Part shown: piece by piece, positions 17,836 through 27,016 of the stretch | Numbering within the stretch: position 1 is the first letter of the stretch | Layout: each line of letters opens with the position of its first letter | Assembly (NCBI GenBank): GCA_030524035.1 | Contig: JAUNHG010000005.1 | Location: 18,111 to 82,110, forward strand | DNA length: 64,000 bases | Direction: 5' to 3' | Source: Kocuria sp. | GTDB taxonomy: Bacteria > Actinomycetota > Actinomycetes > Actinomycetales > Micrococcaceae | Translations under genes and position numbers: made by a program | The notes under the pieces: model-generated | Databases searched by the model: none | What the model was told of the DNA's origin: nothing | The model's input: the letters and a program-made list of their open reading frames with translations, nothing else

Positions 17836-18945
17836 GTGGTGATGGTCGCACAGGCAACCACTCAAGAAATTCCAACCACCATGCAGGCGGTTGTGTGTCA
17901 CGGGCCAGAGGAATACAGGATCGAAACGGTCGAACTCACAGAGCCCACGGAGCAGGAACTGCTGTTGCGCATGGAGGCTGTTGGCGTGTGTGCCAGCGAC
18001 CTGAAGTGTTACCACGGTGCCGCCAAATTCTGGGGCGATGACAACCGACCTGCTTGGGCGCAGATCGGAATTGTGCCTGGTCACGAACTCGTGGGGCGTG
18101 TGATTGCCGGTGGCGCTGAGGCGTTAGAACGTCACCAAGTGCAAATTGGTGATCGCATCGTGCTTGAACAGATTGTGCCGTGTGAGCAGTGCCGCTATTG
18201 TTTGCGCGGGCAGTACTGGATGTGTGGTCCTCACGACATGTTTGGTTTCCGTAATTACCATGGCGGCATGGCGGAATACATGAAAGTTCCGTTCAATGCC
18301 CGAGTACACACTATTTCCGCAGACCTACCACCGCAGCAAGCGGCATTTGCTGAACCGCTGTCCTGTTCCCTCCACGCCGTAGAGCGGGCGGGGATCACTT
18401 TTGAGGACGTTGTGGTGGTCGCCGGTTGCGGTCCGATCGGACTTGGTGCGATTGCTGGGGCGAGCGCTAAGAGTCCTCTGAAAGTCATTGCCCTGGATAT
18501 GGACGACGCCAAACTAGATCTTGCTGCCGCTTGTGGCGCGGACATGACCATCAACATTGGCCGTGAAGACGCCGTTGCCAGGATCAAAGAATTGACTGAC
18601 GGATACGGGGCGGATGTTTACATCGAATGTACCGGGCATCCTTCAGCTGTGGGCCAAGGTTTAAACCTGCTGCGCAAGCTGGGCACGTACGTGGAGTACT
18701 CGGTCTTTGGCTCGGATGTCACGGTTGATTGGTCCATCATCTCCGATGACAAAGAACTAGATGTTCGTGGTGCTCACCTGGGCCCCCATTGCTGGCCAGC
18801 GGCCATTTCCATGATCGAATCCGGGCGCTTACCCATGGACCGTATCTGCACAGATCAGTTCCCTTTGGCCCAATTCCAAGAAGCCCTGGATATGGTCGGC
18901 GACTCCGCGGGAGCCTCTGTCAAGGTTTCCATTCTGCCGAACTGA
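17836..18945 (+). CDS. eltD: Erythritol/L-threitol dehydrogenase (EltD-like), zinc-dependent
   Basis: 369-residue medium-chain zinc alcohol dehydrogenase. Catalytic-zinc motifs are VCASDLKCYHG and PGHELVGRV; structural-zinc cysteines are in CEQCRYCLRGQYWMC; the nucleotide fold is VVAGCGPIGLGAI. Long stretches such as CYHGAAKFWGDDNRPAWA, EPLSCSLHAVERA and VDWSIISDDKELDV agree with my recollection of Mycobacterium smegmatis EltD, which oxidises erythritol to D-erythrulose and L-threitol to L-erythrulose. GTGs at 17836 and 17839 and the ATG at 17842 are all possible starts after AAGGAAGTGAGG. It is first in an operon with permease, DerK-like kinase, DerI-like isomerase and polyol dehydrogenase. 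Confidence 0.85.
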   Translation: MVMVAQATTQEIPTTMQAVVCHGPEEYRIETVELTEPTEQELLLRMEAVGVCASDLKCYHGAAKFWGDDNRPAWAQIGIVPGHELVGRVIAGGAEALERHQVQIGDRIVLEQIVPCEQCRYCLRGQYWMCGPHDMFGFRNYHGGMAEYMKVPFNARVHTISADLPPQQAAFAEPLSCSLHAVERAGITFEDVVVVAGCGPIGLGAIAGASAKSPLKVIALDMDDAKLDLAAACGADMTINIGREDAVARIKELTDGYGADVYIECTGHPSAVGQGLNLLRKLGTYVEYSVFGSDVTVDWSIISDDKELDVRGAHLGPHCWPAAISMIESGRLPMDRICTDQFPLAQFQEALDMVGDSAGASVKVSILPN

Positions 18946-19040
18946 TATCGGCCATCCGCTTTACCCTCCACTAGCCCAGACGCTTCACGGGAGCGCTCAG
19001 ACATCCCTGCGTAGGGCGTGGCCAAACACGAAAGAACACC

Positions 19041-20327
19041 ATGACTCAAACAATCACGGCTCAAGAAACTGCTTTGGACCGCGTTGGCATTCCAGACTCC
19101 ATTAAATGGGGTTTCTTGTCGGTGTTGGTTTTTATGACCGGCAACGGGGTGGAATCTAACTTCATTTCCCCACACTTGGCAGCCGCCGTGGGCTCGGAAA
19201 ACATGGCAGCCACCATTATCACTTTCTACGGGTTATCCGTATTGGTGGGGTCTTATCTATCCGGGGCACTCGCGGACCTGTGGGGGCCGCGCAAGGTAAT
19301 GTTGCTCGGCTTTTTGGTATGGATGGTTTTTGAAGCAGCATTTCTGCTGTCGATCGCCATGGAATCGACCTTTTTGATTGGCCTGTCCTACTTTTTCCGA
19401 GGCTTTGGGTATCCATTGTTCGCTTTTGCCTTCTTGGTGTGGATCAACACAGTGGTGCCCAAGAAACGCAACGGAACCGCCGTGGGGTGGTTCTATGTGA
19501 TGTTCACCGGTGGCATGCCCACCCTCGGTTCAGCTGTCGCGTTGTTGGCCATCCCTGCTTTTGGTGGTGGTTATGGCGGTGAAACCGGGGCGATGATTGT
19601 CTCCAGTGCGCTGGTGCTGGCTGGCTTCCTCATCGCGTGGTTTGGGGTGAAAGAGCCCCAAGGGAGAGCACGGTTAGCTCCGCAGAACGAAAGCACATCG
19701 GCGGTAATTTTCGGTGGGCTCCGTGTGATGGTTAAAGAACCCCGAGTAGCCATGGGGTTCGCGGTCCGGTTGATTAACACCGCCCCCCAGTTCGGCATGT
19801 TCGTGATCATGCCGTTTGTCATGGAAGACCTGGGGTGGACCCAGAGCCACTGGCTGCTGTTAACGGTGATCGTCTTCGCTTCCAACGTGTCGTTTAACGC
19901 GGTGTTTGGCCACATCGGCGACCGCTGGGGTTGGCGGCGCACCGTGCAGTGGTTTGGGGTCATGGGTTCAGCACTGGGGTTGCTGGCCTGGTGGTACGTC
20001 CCACACTGGGTGCCCGGCGGTTCTGAATGGGGCTACTGGCTCACCGTGTTGGCGGGTGTGACCTTCGGAATCATGTTGGCCGGATTCGTGCCCATGGGTG
20101 CGATCATGCCCACGCTGACTCCTGATCACAAAGGGGCCGCCATGGCCATGTACACCACCGCAGCAGGTGGCGCTGCCTTCCTCGGTGCAGCCGTGGTGGC
20201 GCTCGTCCGCCCGTGGGGCGGTGATGTCACGGTGGTTTGGGCGTTTGTTGCCCTCTATGGAGTGGCATTCTTCCTGATGCGTTTCCTGGACGTTGAACAG
20301 AACTACAACGAAACCCACACCAGTTGA
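19041..20327 (+). CDS. MFS polyol permease (RbtT/polyol permease family)
   Basis: 428-residue major facilitator with twelve predicted membrane helices. The loop after helix 2, GALADLWGPRKVMLLG, is the MFS signature, repeated in the second half as GHIGDRWGWRRTVQW. The start (LDRVGIPDSIKWGFLSVLVFMTGNGVESNFISP) resembles ribitol and arabitol permeases of the polyol permease family. It lies between the EltD-like dehydrogenase and the tetrulose kinase, so erythritol, threitol or arabitol uptake is the likely role; specificity is inferred from context. The ribosome binding site is weak (GAAAG). Confidence 0.8.
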   Translation: MTQTITAQETALDRVGIPDSIKWGFLSVLVFMTGNGVESNFISPHLAAAVGSENMAATIITFYGLSVLVGSYLSGALADLWGPRKVMLLGFLVWMVFEAAFLLSIAMESTFLIGLSYFFRGFGYPLFAFAFLVWINTVVPKKRNGTAVGWFYVMFTGGMPTLGSAVALLAIPAFGGGYGGETGAMIVSSALVLAGFLIAWFGVKEPQGRARLAPQNESTSAVIFGGLRVMVKEPRVAMGFAVRLINTAPQFGMFVIMPFVMEDLGWTQSHWLLLTVIVFASNVSFNAVFGHIGDRWGWRRTVQWFGVMGSALGLLAWWYVPHWVPGGSEWGYWLTVLAGVTFGIMLAGFVPMGAIMPTLTPDHKGAAMAMYTTAAGGAAFLGAAVVALVRPWGGDVTVVWAFVALYGVAFFLMRFLDVEQNYNETHTS

Positions 20328-20357
20328 ACTCATTCTGAATCAGGAGAGACGCGCGTC

Positions 20358-22076
20358 ATGACCACGATTTTTAACGACCCCCACGACTTCTGCGACGACC
20401 AATTAGAAGGGTTTGTGGATCTTTATGCAGACCGTCTACGTAAAGTCTCGGGAGGGGTAGTCCGACTTCCACAGGGTGAACCTGAAGTTGCTGTGGTGGT
20501 TGGTGGCGGATCCGGTCATTACCCAGCCTTTGCTGGTTTGGTGGGGCCTGGGTTTGCAGCCGGTGCTGTGGTGGGGAACATTTTTACGTCCCCCTCCGCT
20601 GCCCAGGTGTATTCCGTAGCCAAGGCTGCACACCAAGGGCGTGGCGTGATCCTGACGTTCGGTAACTATGCGGGCGACATCATGAACTTCGGGATCGCCG
20701 CACAACGGCTTCAGGCCGAAGGCGTTGATACTCGGATTGTGGTGGTCACGGACGATGTCGCATCCGCCGAGGATGTGGAAAAGCGCCGAGGCATTGCAGG
20801 GGACTTCACAGTGTTTCGCATTATGGGTGCTGCCGCCGCGGAAGGCATGGATATTGACGACGTCGAACGATTAGGCAACCTGGCCAATGCCCGCACACGC
20901 ACCCTGGGTGTGGCATTTTCCGGGTGCACGATGCCCGGCGCCTCCCAACCGTTGTTTAATGTTCCCGCAGGTCACCTGGGCTTGGGGTTGGGAATTCACG
21001 GTGAACCCGGCATTCGTGACGTCGAATTGCCCGATGCCAAGGGGCTGGCGCAGATGCTGGTGGGTCCGCTGCTGGACGATATCCCAGAAACAGCGGACCA
21101 TAGAGTGGGTGTGATCCTCAACGGGCTCGGTACTACCAAATACGAAGAGCTTTTCCTGCTGTGGGGTGCCGTGGCCCCCAGGCTCCGCGACGCAGGTTTG
21201 ACCATCGTGGCCCCCGAAGTGGGGGAGTTGGTGACCAGCTTGGATATGGGTGGGTGTTCACTCACGGTGTTCTGGCTTGATGATGAACTGGAACGTTTGT
21301 GGCGCTCGGATGCTTACACACCGGCCTACCGCAAACAGGCAGCCCCCTTGGCAGGCATGGATCCTGACGCCACGACCGTGAACACAACCGTTGAAGACCG
21401 CCATGCCCCCGAGCGCTCGCAGGCTGGGGCGCAGGCAGCGCAGGTGGTTGAGGCTGCCGTGCAACTGGTCAACAAGGTTTTGGTGGAGCACGAAACTGCG
21501 TTGGGGCAGATTGATGCCGTCGCAGGTGACGGCGACCACGGCCGAGGGATGGTTAAAGGCATTACCGCAGCGCGGAAAGCTATAGAAGCCGCTACTGCGG
21601 AAGGTGGTCCCGGCTGGCAGCTGCGCCAAGGTGGTCAGGCATGGGCAGAGCATGCCGGTGGCACTTCTGGGGTTTTGTGGGGGGCAGCGTTGGAAGCTGC
21701 CGGGCAGCAGCTCGATGACGCCGCAGAGGCCTATACCGCTGATGACATCCGGGGCGCGGTTCGTGCCTTCGCGGATGCTATCAGTCAGCTAGGTGGGGCC
21801 AGCCGAGGGGATAAAACGTTACTGGACGCCCTCTTACCGTTTGTTGATGCGCTATGCACTGAGCATGCTGACGCGCCGCTGCCACAAGCTTGGGCTGCCG
21901 CAGCTGATACTGCTCGTCGTGCAGCCGAAGCCACAGCTGACCTGCGACCTCAAGTGGGTCGCGCTCGTCCTTTGGCGGAAAAGAGTGTGGGCACGCCAGA
22001 CGCCGGAGCCACATCCATGGCGCTGATCCTGGGCGTGCTTTCTGAACATGTTCAACACGTTGCCCGTGCACACTGA
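20358..22076 (+). CDS. derK: DhaK-DhaL type D-erythrulose kinase (DerK-like)
   Basis: 572-residue fusion of a DhaK domain (residues about 1-330) and an ATP-binding DhaL domain (about 365-570). DhaK features are [17 protein letters not shown], where dihydroxyacetone kinases have SGHEP, and GLGIHGEPG with the substrate-linking histidine. DhaL features are [16 protein letters not shown] with the Mg-binding aspartates, [12 protein letters not shown] and [15 protein letters not shown]. With EltD- and DerI-like neighbours the likely reaction is phosphorylation of D-erythrulose to D-erythrulose 4-phosphate, as in M. smegmatis; dihydroxyacetone is an alternative. AGGAGAG precedes the ATG. Twenty bases separate it from the isomerase gene. 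Confidence 0.82.
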   Translation: MTTIFNDPHDFCDDQLEGFVDLYADRLRKVSGGVVRLPQGEPEVAVVVGGGSGHYPAFAGLVGPGFAAGAVVGNIFTSPSAAQVYSVAKAAHQGRGVILTFGNYAGDIMNFGIAAQRLQAEGVDTRIVVVTDDVASAEDVEKRRGIAGDFTVFRIMGAAAAEGMDIDDVERLGNLANARTRTLGVAFSGCTMPGASQPLFNVPAGHLGLGLGIHGEPGIRDVELPDAKGLAQMLVGPLLDDIPETADHRVGVILNGLGTTKYEELFLLWGAVAPRLRDAGLTIVAPEVGELVTSLDMGGCSLTVFWLDDELERLWRSDAYTPAYRKQAAPLAGMDPDATTVNTTVEDRHAPERSQAGAQAAQVVEAAVQLVNKVLVEHETALGQIDAVAGDGDHGRGMVKGITAARKAIEAATAEGGPGWQLRQGGQAWAEHAGGTSGVLWGAALEAAGQQLDDAAEAYTADDIRGAVRAFADAISQLGGASRGDKTLLDALLPFVDALCTEHADAPLPQAWAAAADTARRAAEATADLRPQVGRARPLAEKSVGTPDAGATSMALILGVLSEHVQHVARAH

Positions 22077-22096
22077 GAATGAAAGGACGTACCACT

Positions 22097-22579
22097 ATGT
22101 CAGGCCACGGAATGCGAATAGTCGTCGGGGGGGACGACGCTGGGTACAGCTATAAAACACACATCAAGGCAGACCTTGAAGCCGATGATCGGGTGTCAGA
22201 GGTGATCGACGTCGGCGTTGGGGAAGACGAACACACCGCGTACCCGCATGTGGCGGTGGAAGCTGCGCGTCGGGTGGCCACCGGTGAAGCGGACCGTGCG
22301 CTGCTGATCTGCGGGACCGGCCTGGGGGTTGCGATTTCTGCGAATAAAGTGCCCGGGATTCGGGCGGTGACCGCGCATGATTCGTTCTCCGTTGAACGTT
22401 CAGTGTTGTCGAATAATGCTCAAGTGCTGTGCATGGGGGAGCGGGTGATCGGGCTGGAACTGGCACGCCGCTTGGCCAAGGAATGGCTGGGGTACGTTTT
22501 CGATGAGGCCAGCCCATCTGCGGAAAAAGTTGCGGTGCTGACGGAGTACGAAAACACTACGCAGCACAACGATCTATGA
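22097..22579 (+). CDS. derI: RpiB/LacAB-family D-erythrulose-4-phosphate isomerase (DerI-like)
   Basis: 160-residue sugar-phosphate isomerase of the RpiB family. Motifs are the N-terminal [12 protein letters not shown] (phosphate binding), [23 protein letters not shown] with the catalytic cysteine, [19 protein letters not shown] and [11 protein letters not shown]. In a derK/eltD context such proteins convert D-erythrulose 4-phosphate to D-erythrose 4-phosphate, feeding the pentose phosphate pathway; plain ribose-5-phosphate isomerase is the alternative. The ATG at 22097 is preferred over 22079 because GAAAGGA lies nine bases before it. No triosephosphate-isomerase-like LerI is present, so the L-erythrulose branch looks incomplete here. 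Confidence 0.83.
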   Translation: MSGHGMRIVVGGDDAGYSYKTHIKADLEADDRVSEVIDVGVGEDEHTAYPHVAVEAARRVATGEADRALLICGTGLGVAISANKVPGIRAVTAHDSFSVERSVLSNNAQVLCMGERVIGLELARRLAKEWLGYVFDEASPSAEKVAVLTEYENTTQHNDL

Positions 22580-22611
22580 CCGTAAAGACCGCACCTATTT
22601 AAGGAGCCAAC

Positions 22612-24207
22612 ATGATCACAACAGCTCATTCCACAGCACCGCGTCTAGGGCCACAATCTCTGCCGGATAACGGTGTTCACCTCCCGACTTTTGACCGTAC
22701 TGCGGTGACCAGCGGCATTATCCATATCGGGGTAGGTGGGTTCCATCGAGCTCACCAAGCTTTGGTTATGGATAACCTGCTGGCTCGTGGTGATCACAGT
22801 TCGTGGGGGATCACGGGCATGGGCGTGATGCCCGTTGACGCCCGGATGCGTGATGCGCTTACGGAGCAGGGCGGATTGTATACATTGGTGGAAAAGCACC
22901 CGGATGGGCGCCGTGATCACCGCGTTATCGGGTCAATTCGTGACGTCCTGTTGGCCCCGGATAATCCCGGTGCGGCGGTTGAAGCTATGGCTGACCCGCA
23001 GATTCGGATTGTGTCGCTGACGATCACCGAAGGCGGGTATAACTTCAATCAAAGCACCGGTTTATTTGATCCGTCCACGCCTGCTGTGGCGCACGACATT
23101 GAGGCGATGAGTGTGGAGACAGCAGGCGACGCACAGGCAGAACTGGATCGTACCCCGGCTTGGGCAGGTGACCTGCAGTCGGTGTTTGGACTGGTGGTGG
23201 GTGCCTTAAAACTGCGGTGGATGCGGGGCTTAGCTCCGTTTACGGTGATGTCCTGCGACAACATCCAAGGTAACGGGGATACCGCTGCTCGGCAGTTTGG
23301 CGCGTTTGCGGAATATGTTGACCCCGAGTTGGCTGAATGGATCCGCCATCACGTACCGTTCCCGAATTCTATGGTGGATCGCATTACCCCGGTCACGAGT
23401 GACGAAGACCGCGCACGTGTCGCGGAGGAAACCGGCAGGGTCGATGCATGGCCGGTGGTCTGCGAGCCCTTCTTTCAGTGGGTGTTAGAAGATCGCTTTG
23501 TGACAGATGCTGATGGTTCCTCCCAGCGCCCAGCTTTTGAGGAAGCTGGTGTGCAAATGGTGGATGACGTCGAACCGTACGAGCTCATGAAGCTACGCCT
23601 GCTGAACGCATCCCACCAGGCCTTGTGTTATCCGGGACGCTTGGCTGGACTGCAATACGCCCATGAAGTGTGTACGGATCCGCTGTATGTGGCTTACCTG
23701 ATGGCCTATATGGAGCAGGAGGCCACCCCCACACTGCAGGATGTCCCCGGCATTGACTTGGACGATTACCGTCGGACTTTGATTGAAAGGTTCGCTAACC
23801 CACAGGTGCGCGACACCTTAGCGCGGTTGTGCGCAGAATCCTCAGACCGTATTCCTAAGTGGGTTGTTCCGGTGATTCAGGACAACCTGGCTGCGGGCCG
23901 TGCCGTTGATTTGTCTGCCGCTATCGTTGCCTCCTGGGCCAGATATGCGCAGGGAGTGGATGAAGCTGGCGCTGACATTGAGATTGTGGACCCACGACGG
24001 GACACGGTCATGAAAGCAGCAGCCGACCAGGATCAGGACCCATTGGCTTTTGTGCGTAACCGGGAGCTCTTTGGCGATTTGGCCGACCAAGAAGCTTTTG
24101 TGGAGCCGTATTTGTGGGCGCTGGAAAGCTTCCGGAGGGTCGGAGCCCGGGCCACCTTGACGGAGCTGCTCAGTAGAGTTGGCAGACCGCTGGCGGATGG
24201 GTCATGA
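22612..24207 (+). CDS. Mannitol/D-arabinitol-type long-chain polyol dehydrogenase
   Basis: 531-residue NAD-dependent long-chain dehydrogenase of the mannitol 2-dehydrogenase family. Visible are GIIHIGVGGFHRAHQA near the N-terminus (nucleotide binding), VMSCDNIQGNGD, and the catalytic KLRLLNASHQALCYPGRL, the family's K-x4-N-x2-H pattern. Family members oxidise mannitol to fructose or D-arabinitol to D-xylulose. Because a xylulokinase gene converges on it with a 6-base overlap, D-arabinitol to D-xylulose is the better guess. TAAGGAG precedes the ATG. It is the last gene of the eltD operon. Confidence 0.85.
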   Translation: MITTAHSTAPRLGPQSLPDNGVHLPTFDRTAVTSGIIHIGVGGFHRAHQALVMDNLLARGDHSSWGITGMGVMPVDARMRDALTEQGGLYTLVEKHPDGRRDHRVIGSIRDVLLAPDNPGAAVEAMADPQIRIVSLTITEGGYNFNQSTGLFDPSTPAVAHDIEAMSVETAGDAQAELDRTPAWAGDLQSVFGLVVGALKLRWMRGLAPFTVMSCDNIQGNGDTAARQFGAFAEYVDPELAEWIRHHVPFPNSMVDRITPVTSDEDRARVAEETGRVDAWPVVCEPFFQWVLEDRFVTDADGSSQRPAFEEAGVQMVDDVEPYELMKLRLLNASHQALCYPGRLAGLQYAHEVCTDPLYVAYLMAYMEQEATPTLQDVPGIDLDDYRRTLIERFANPQVRDTLARLCAESSDRIPKWVVPVIQDNLAAGRAVDLSAAIVASWARYAQGVDEAGADIEIVDPRRDTVMKAAADQDQDPLAFVRNRELFGDLADQEAFVEPYLWALESFRRVGARATLTELLSRVGRPLADGS

Positions 24208-25635
24208 GTTCGTTTCTGATTCCAACTGGCGGCGCATAGTGCGGTAGGTCTGACGATACGCCGTCGCGCCGTCGTCATGGGTGTGTGGAATGTGCTGGCT
24301 GCCTTCGGCCCCGGCTTGCCACGTCGGGAGTTCGCCGAGGGCGGCCCACGCCGCTTGCCGGGCAGCCCCCAGGGCCACATATTCGTCTGGCGCTGGTACA
24401 TCAATGTCCACACCCAGCACGTGGGATAACGCGGTGCGTAGCTGGGAAGACCGTGCGCCGCCGCCGATTAACAGGGCGCGATTGACGGGCACGTTCAAAG
24501 TACGCAGCACATCAAGACAGTCCGCCAAGGAGTTGGCAACTCCCATGATTGCGCTGCGGGCCATATTTTCCCTGGTCAGCGACTCTCCTGTGATGCCATG
24601 CCAGCGCCCCGTGGCTTCCGGGAGGTTAGGGGTGCGTTCGCCGTCGAGGTAAGGCAAAAGCGTTAGCCCGCCACAGTCTGCCGCGCCGTCGGCTGCAAGG
24701 GCATCTAAATGGTCCACCGGCAACCCCAACAGTGCTGCGGTGCGTGCCATAACGCGGGCTGCGTTGAGCGTACACAGTAGGGGTAGGAACTGTCCGGTGG
24801 CATCTGCAAAACCGGAGGTCACTCCCGTAGGGTCCGGTGCCGGGCGTGCAGATCGGGCAAATACTGTTCCTGATGTACCGACGGAAACCACAACATCACC
24901 GGGTTCCACACCGAGTCCCAATGCTGCGCCGGCGTTATCACCGCATCCGGCTGACACTACGGCTTTTGGTGAATGGGGTAACCACTGCGCAGCGACATTG
25001 CCTGCGCAGTGGTGAGGGTCCAGAACCGTGGGTAGGTGCGGCACTCGACCGAACCATTGTTCTAAGAAGTCCTCCCGAACGGTGTTGGTGGCGGGGTCGA
25101 ACCATCCGGTACCGGAAGCATCTGAGCGGTCCGTGACCCATTGGCCACCCGTCAGGTGCCGCAGAATCCAGTCATGTGGCAGTCCCACACTGACCAGTTT
25201 GTCAGCGGTCTCTGGTTCCTGTTGGCGTAACCAAGCCAGTTTGGTCAGGGTGATGGAACTGACCGGCGCTGTTCCCACAGCGTCAACCCAGCCCTGAACG
25301 CTCAGTTTCTCCACCATGGCTTGGGCCTGGGGTGCACTGCGGACGTCGTTCCACAACAGGGCGTCATATACCGGTTGTCCGGAGGCATCAAGAGCCACCA
25401 TGCCGTGTTGTTGAGCGGATACTCCGACGCCGATCACATCTGTTCTTTGTCGTACCCCCGCGAAATCCCAGGCAATGTTCAATGCTTCGATCCAGGCCCG
25501 TGGGTCCACTGATGTGCCGTCGGGGTGTGGGGAACTGCCACGTGAAATCACTTCACCGCTGGCAGCATCTACCACCAACACTTTGCAGGACTGTGTGGAG
25601 GAGTCGATTCCGACCACGGTTCCATTTTTGGGCAT
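24202..25635 (-). CDS. xylB: Xylulokinase
   Basis: 477-residue FGGY kinase that phosphorylates D-xylulose to xylulose 5-phosphate. Motifs are VVGIDSSTQSCKVLVVDA, VGVSAQQHGMVALD (typical xylulokinase), LLWNDVRSA, SAGCGDNAGAALGLGV with the catalytic aspartate, and LIGGGARSSQLR. It converges on the polyol dehydrogenase gene with a 6-base overlap, and no terminator lies between them. Upstream, at 25669-25682, is a 14-mer matching the SorC operator, which ties it to the eltD regulon. The ribosome binding site is weak (GAGAAAG). Confidence 0.92.
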   Translation of the reverse strand: MPKNGTVVGIDSSTQSCKVLVVDAASGEVISRGSSPHPDGTSVDPRAWIEALNIAWDFAGVRQRTDVIGVGVSAQQHGMVALDASGQPVYDALLWNDVRSAPQAQAMVEKLSVQGWVDAVGTAPVSSITLTKLAWLRQQEPETADKLVSVGLPHDWILRHLTGGQWVTDRSDASGTGWFDPATNTVREDFLEQWFGRVPHLPTVLDPHHCAGNVAAQWLPHSPKAVVSAGCGDNAGAALGLGVEPGDVVVSVGTSGTVFARSARPAPDPTGVTSGFADATGQFLPLLCTLNAARVMARTAALLGLPVDHLDALAADGAADCGGLTLLPYLDGERTPNLPEATGRWHGITGESLTRENMARSAIMGVANSLADCLDVLRTLNVPVNRALLIGGGARSSQLRTALSHVLGVDIDVPAPDEYVALGAARQAAWAALGELPTWQAGAEGSQHIPHTHDDGATAYRQTYRTMRRQLESETNS

Positions 25636-25668
25636 CAGTTTGCTTTCTCAGACATCGGACCCACGCAC

Positions 25669-25682
25669 AGAACCTTTGTTCA
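25669..25682. promoter_or_regulatory. Predicted SorC operator before xylB
   Basis: AGAACCTTTGTTCA agrees with the eltD-region operator (TGAACA-N2-TGTTCA) at most positions. It lies 34 bases upstream of xylB on the minus strand. The rest of the xylB-glycerate kinase spacer (25636-25750) shows nothing else distinctive. Confidence 0.45.
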
Positions 25683-25750
25683 GTGCACAGCGTTAGCACT
25701 GACTACGGTACTTCAGGATTCCCAATGGTGACCAGGAACATCGCCCCGGA

Positions 25751-26989
25751 TTACCAGTCATCACCGATGATCCGAGCCTCTGCAAGTGATGCTCCCAGCA
25801 GCAAAGTGCGCATAAAGCGTTCTGTTGCGGCGGTCAATAGGTCTTCGCCATCACGTACAGCCTCTGAAAGGCTCATGGGCACGGGTATAATCGAAGAAAT
25901 TGCATCAATGCCGATTCTATGGACAGCGTCCGAGCCCTGTCCCAGGGTTCCGGCTAGCCCAATAACCGGAACGCCTTGTACAGAGGCTCGGCGGGCTACT
26001 TCAGCAGGAACCTTTCCATAGGGCGTTTGGAAATCAATAGCTCCCTCAGCTGTTATCACTAGGTCGGCTCCGCGGATCAACTGATCCAAGTTAAATCCTG
26101 CTAAACCTGAGTCTAGTAGAGCTTCAAATCTTGGGGATAGTTCTGCTCCTATGGCAGCTAGTCCAGCACCAAGGCCCCCAGAAGCGCCAGTCCCCGGACC
26201 CAGCGCAAAATCAGTATGTTGCGCAGACCTGAGGCAGTCACGGCTTAGAATTTGCGCCCACTTATCAAATCCACTTGCCATTTGTTTTACTTGTTTTTGA
26301 GTCGCCCCTTTCTGCGGACCAAAAACATGGGCTACTCCGTTGGGTCCCGTCAAAACGTTGTATGGATTTAAAGCAAGAGTTATCTTAGCTTTGCCTGAAG
26401 ATATTGCTGGGTGCAGGTTGGACATATCTAAATGCTCTGCGGATATTAACCCGACATTACCCTGCTTATCTATCGGTGTTCGTTTTTCATCAAGAACCTT
26501 TACTCCCAGTGCCTGTAATGCGCCTAGTCCTCCGTCAGAAGTTCCGGAATCTCCGCACCCCACAAGTACGTTAGAGGCACCACTATCTAAAGCCTCGACT
26601 ATTAACTCTCCCACGCCGCGGGTAGTTGTCAGTGTTGGGTCGCGTTGATCCTCTGGAACTAGGCGAAGTCCGGCAGCTGCCGCCATTTCTATGACTGCAG
26701 TACCTTCGGCGTCCCCACCTAGCAAGGCCCAATGGGAAGCAACGGGTGTACCGACTGGGCCGGTGACGGTGGTTTTGATGATACGCCCCCCAGTAGCTGT
26801 CGCTAGTGTGTGGGCAGTACCTTCACCGCCGTCAGCAATAGGAATGCTGCGGACACGTACCCCTGGGATAGCCCTACGCACACCAGAAGTAATAGCACGT
26901 GCTACTTCTTCTGCTGTTAAGGACTCTTTGAATCCTGAAGGTGCAATCAAGACGCGTCGAATAAACGCAGTGGAATTTAAGCTAGGCAT
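25751..26989 (-). CDS. Glycerate kinase (GarK/GlxK family)
   Basis: 412-residue glycerate kinase of the bacterial class that makes 2-phosphoglycerate. Motifs are VLIAPSGFKESLTAEEVA at the start, IPIADGGEGTA, VIEMAAAAGLRLV, VGCGDSGTSDGG, GPGTGASGGLGAGL and DLVITAEGAID. CAGGAG precedes the ATG. It begins 27 bases after the permease gene and is the last of a four-gene minus-strand operon. Base composition is intermediate between the AT-rich permease and the GC-rich neighbours. Co-transcription with an anion permease suggests that the permease imports glycerate (inference). Confidence 0.9.
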   Translation of the reverse strand: MPSLNSTAFIRRVLIAPSGFKESLTAEEVARAITSGVRRAIPGVRVRSIPIADGGEGTAHTLATATGGRIIKTTVTGPVGTPVASHWALLGGDAEGTAVIEMAAAAGLRLVPEDQRDPTLTTTRGVGELIVEALDSGASNVLVGCGDSGTSDGGLGALQALGVKVLDEKRTPIDKQGNVGLISAEHLDMSNLHPAISSGKAKITLALNPYNVLTGPNGVAHVFGPQKGATQKQVKQMASGFDKWAQILSRDCLRSAQHTDFALGPGTGASGGLGAGLAAIGAELSPRFEALLDSGLAGFNLDQLIRGADLVITAEGAIDFQTPYGKVPAEVARRASVQGVPVIGLAGTLGQGSDAVHRIGIDAISSIIPVPMSLSEAVRDGEDLLTAATERFMRTLLLGASLAEARIIGDDW

Positions 26990-27016
26990 CGGTAGTCACT
27001 CCTGTCGTGGTGGAAA

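Noticed and set aside
22043..22054. TGAACATGTTCA inside the end of the DerK-like gene, resembling the SorC operator
   Set aside because: It lacks the two-base spacer and lies in coding sequence; likely coincidence, although it is only 43 bases before the isomerase start.
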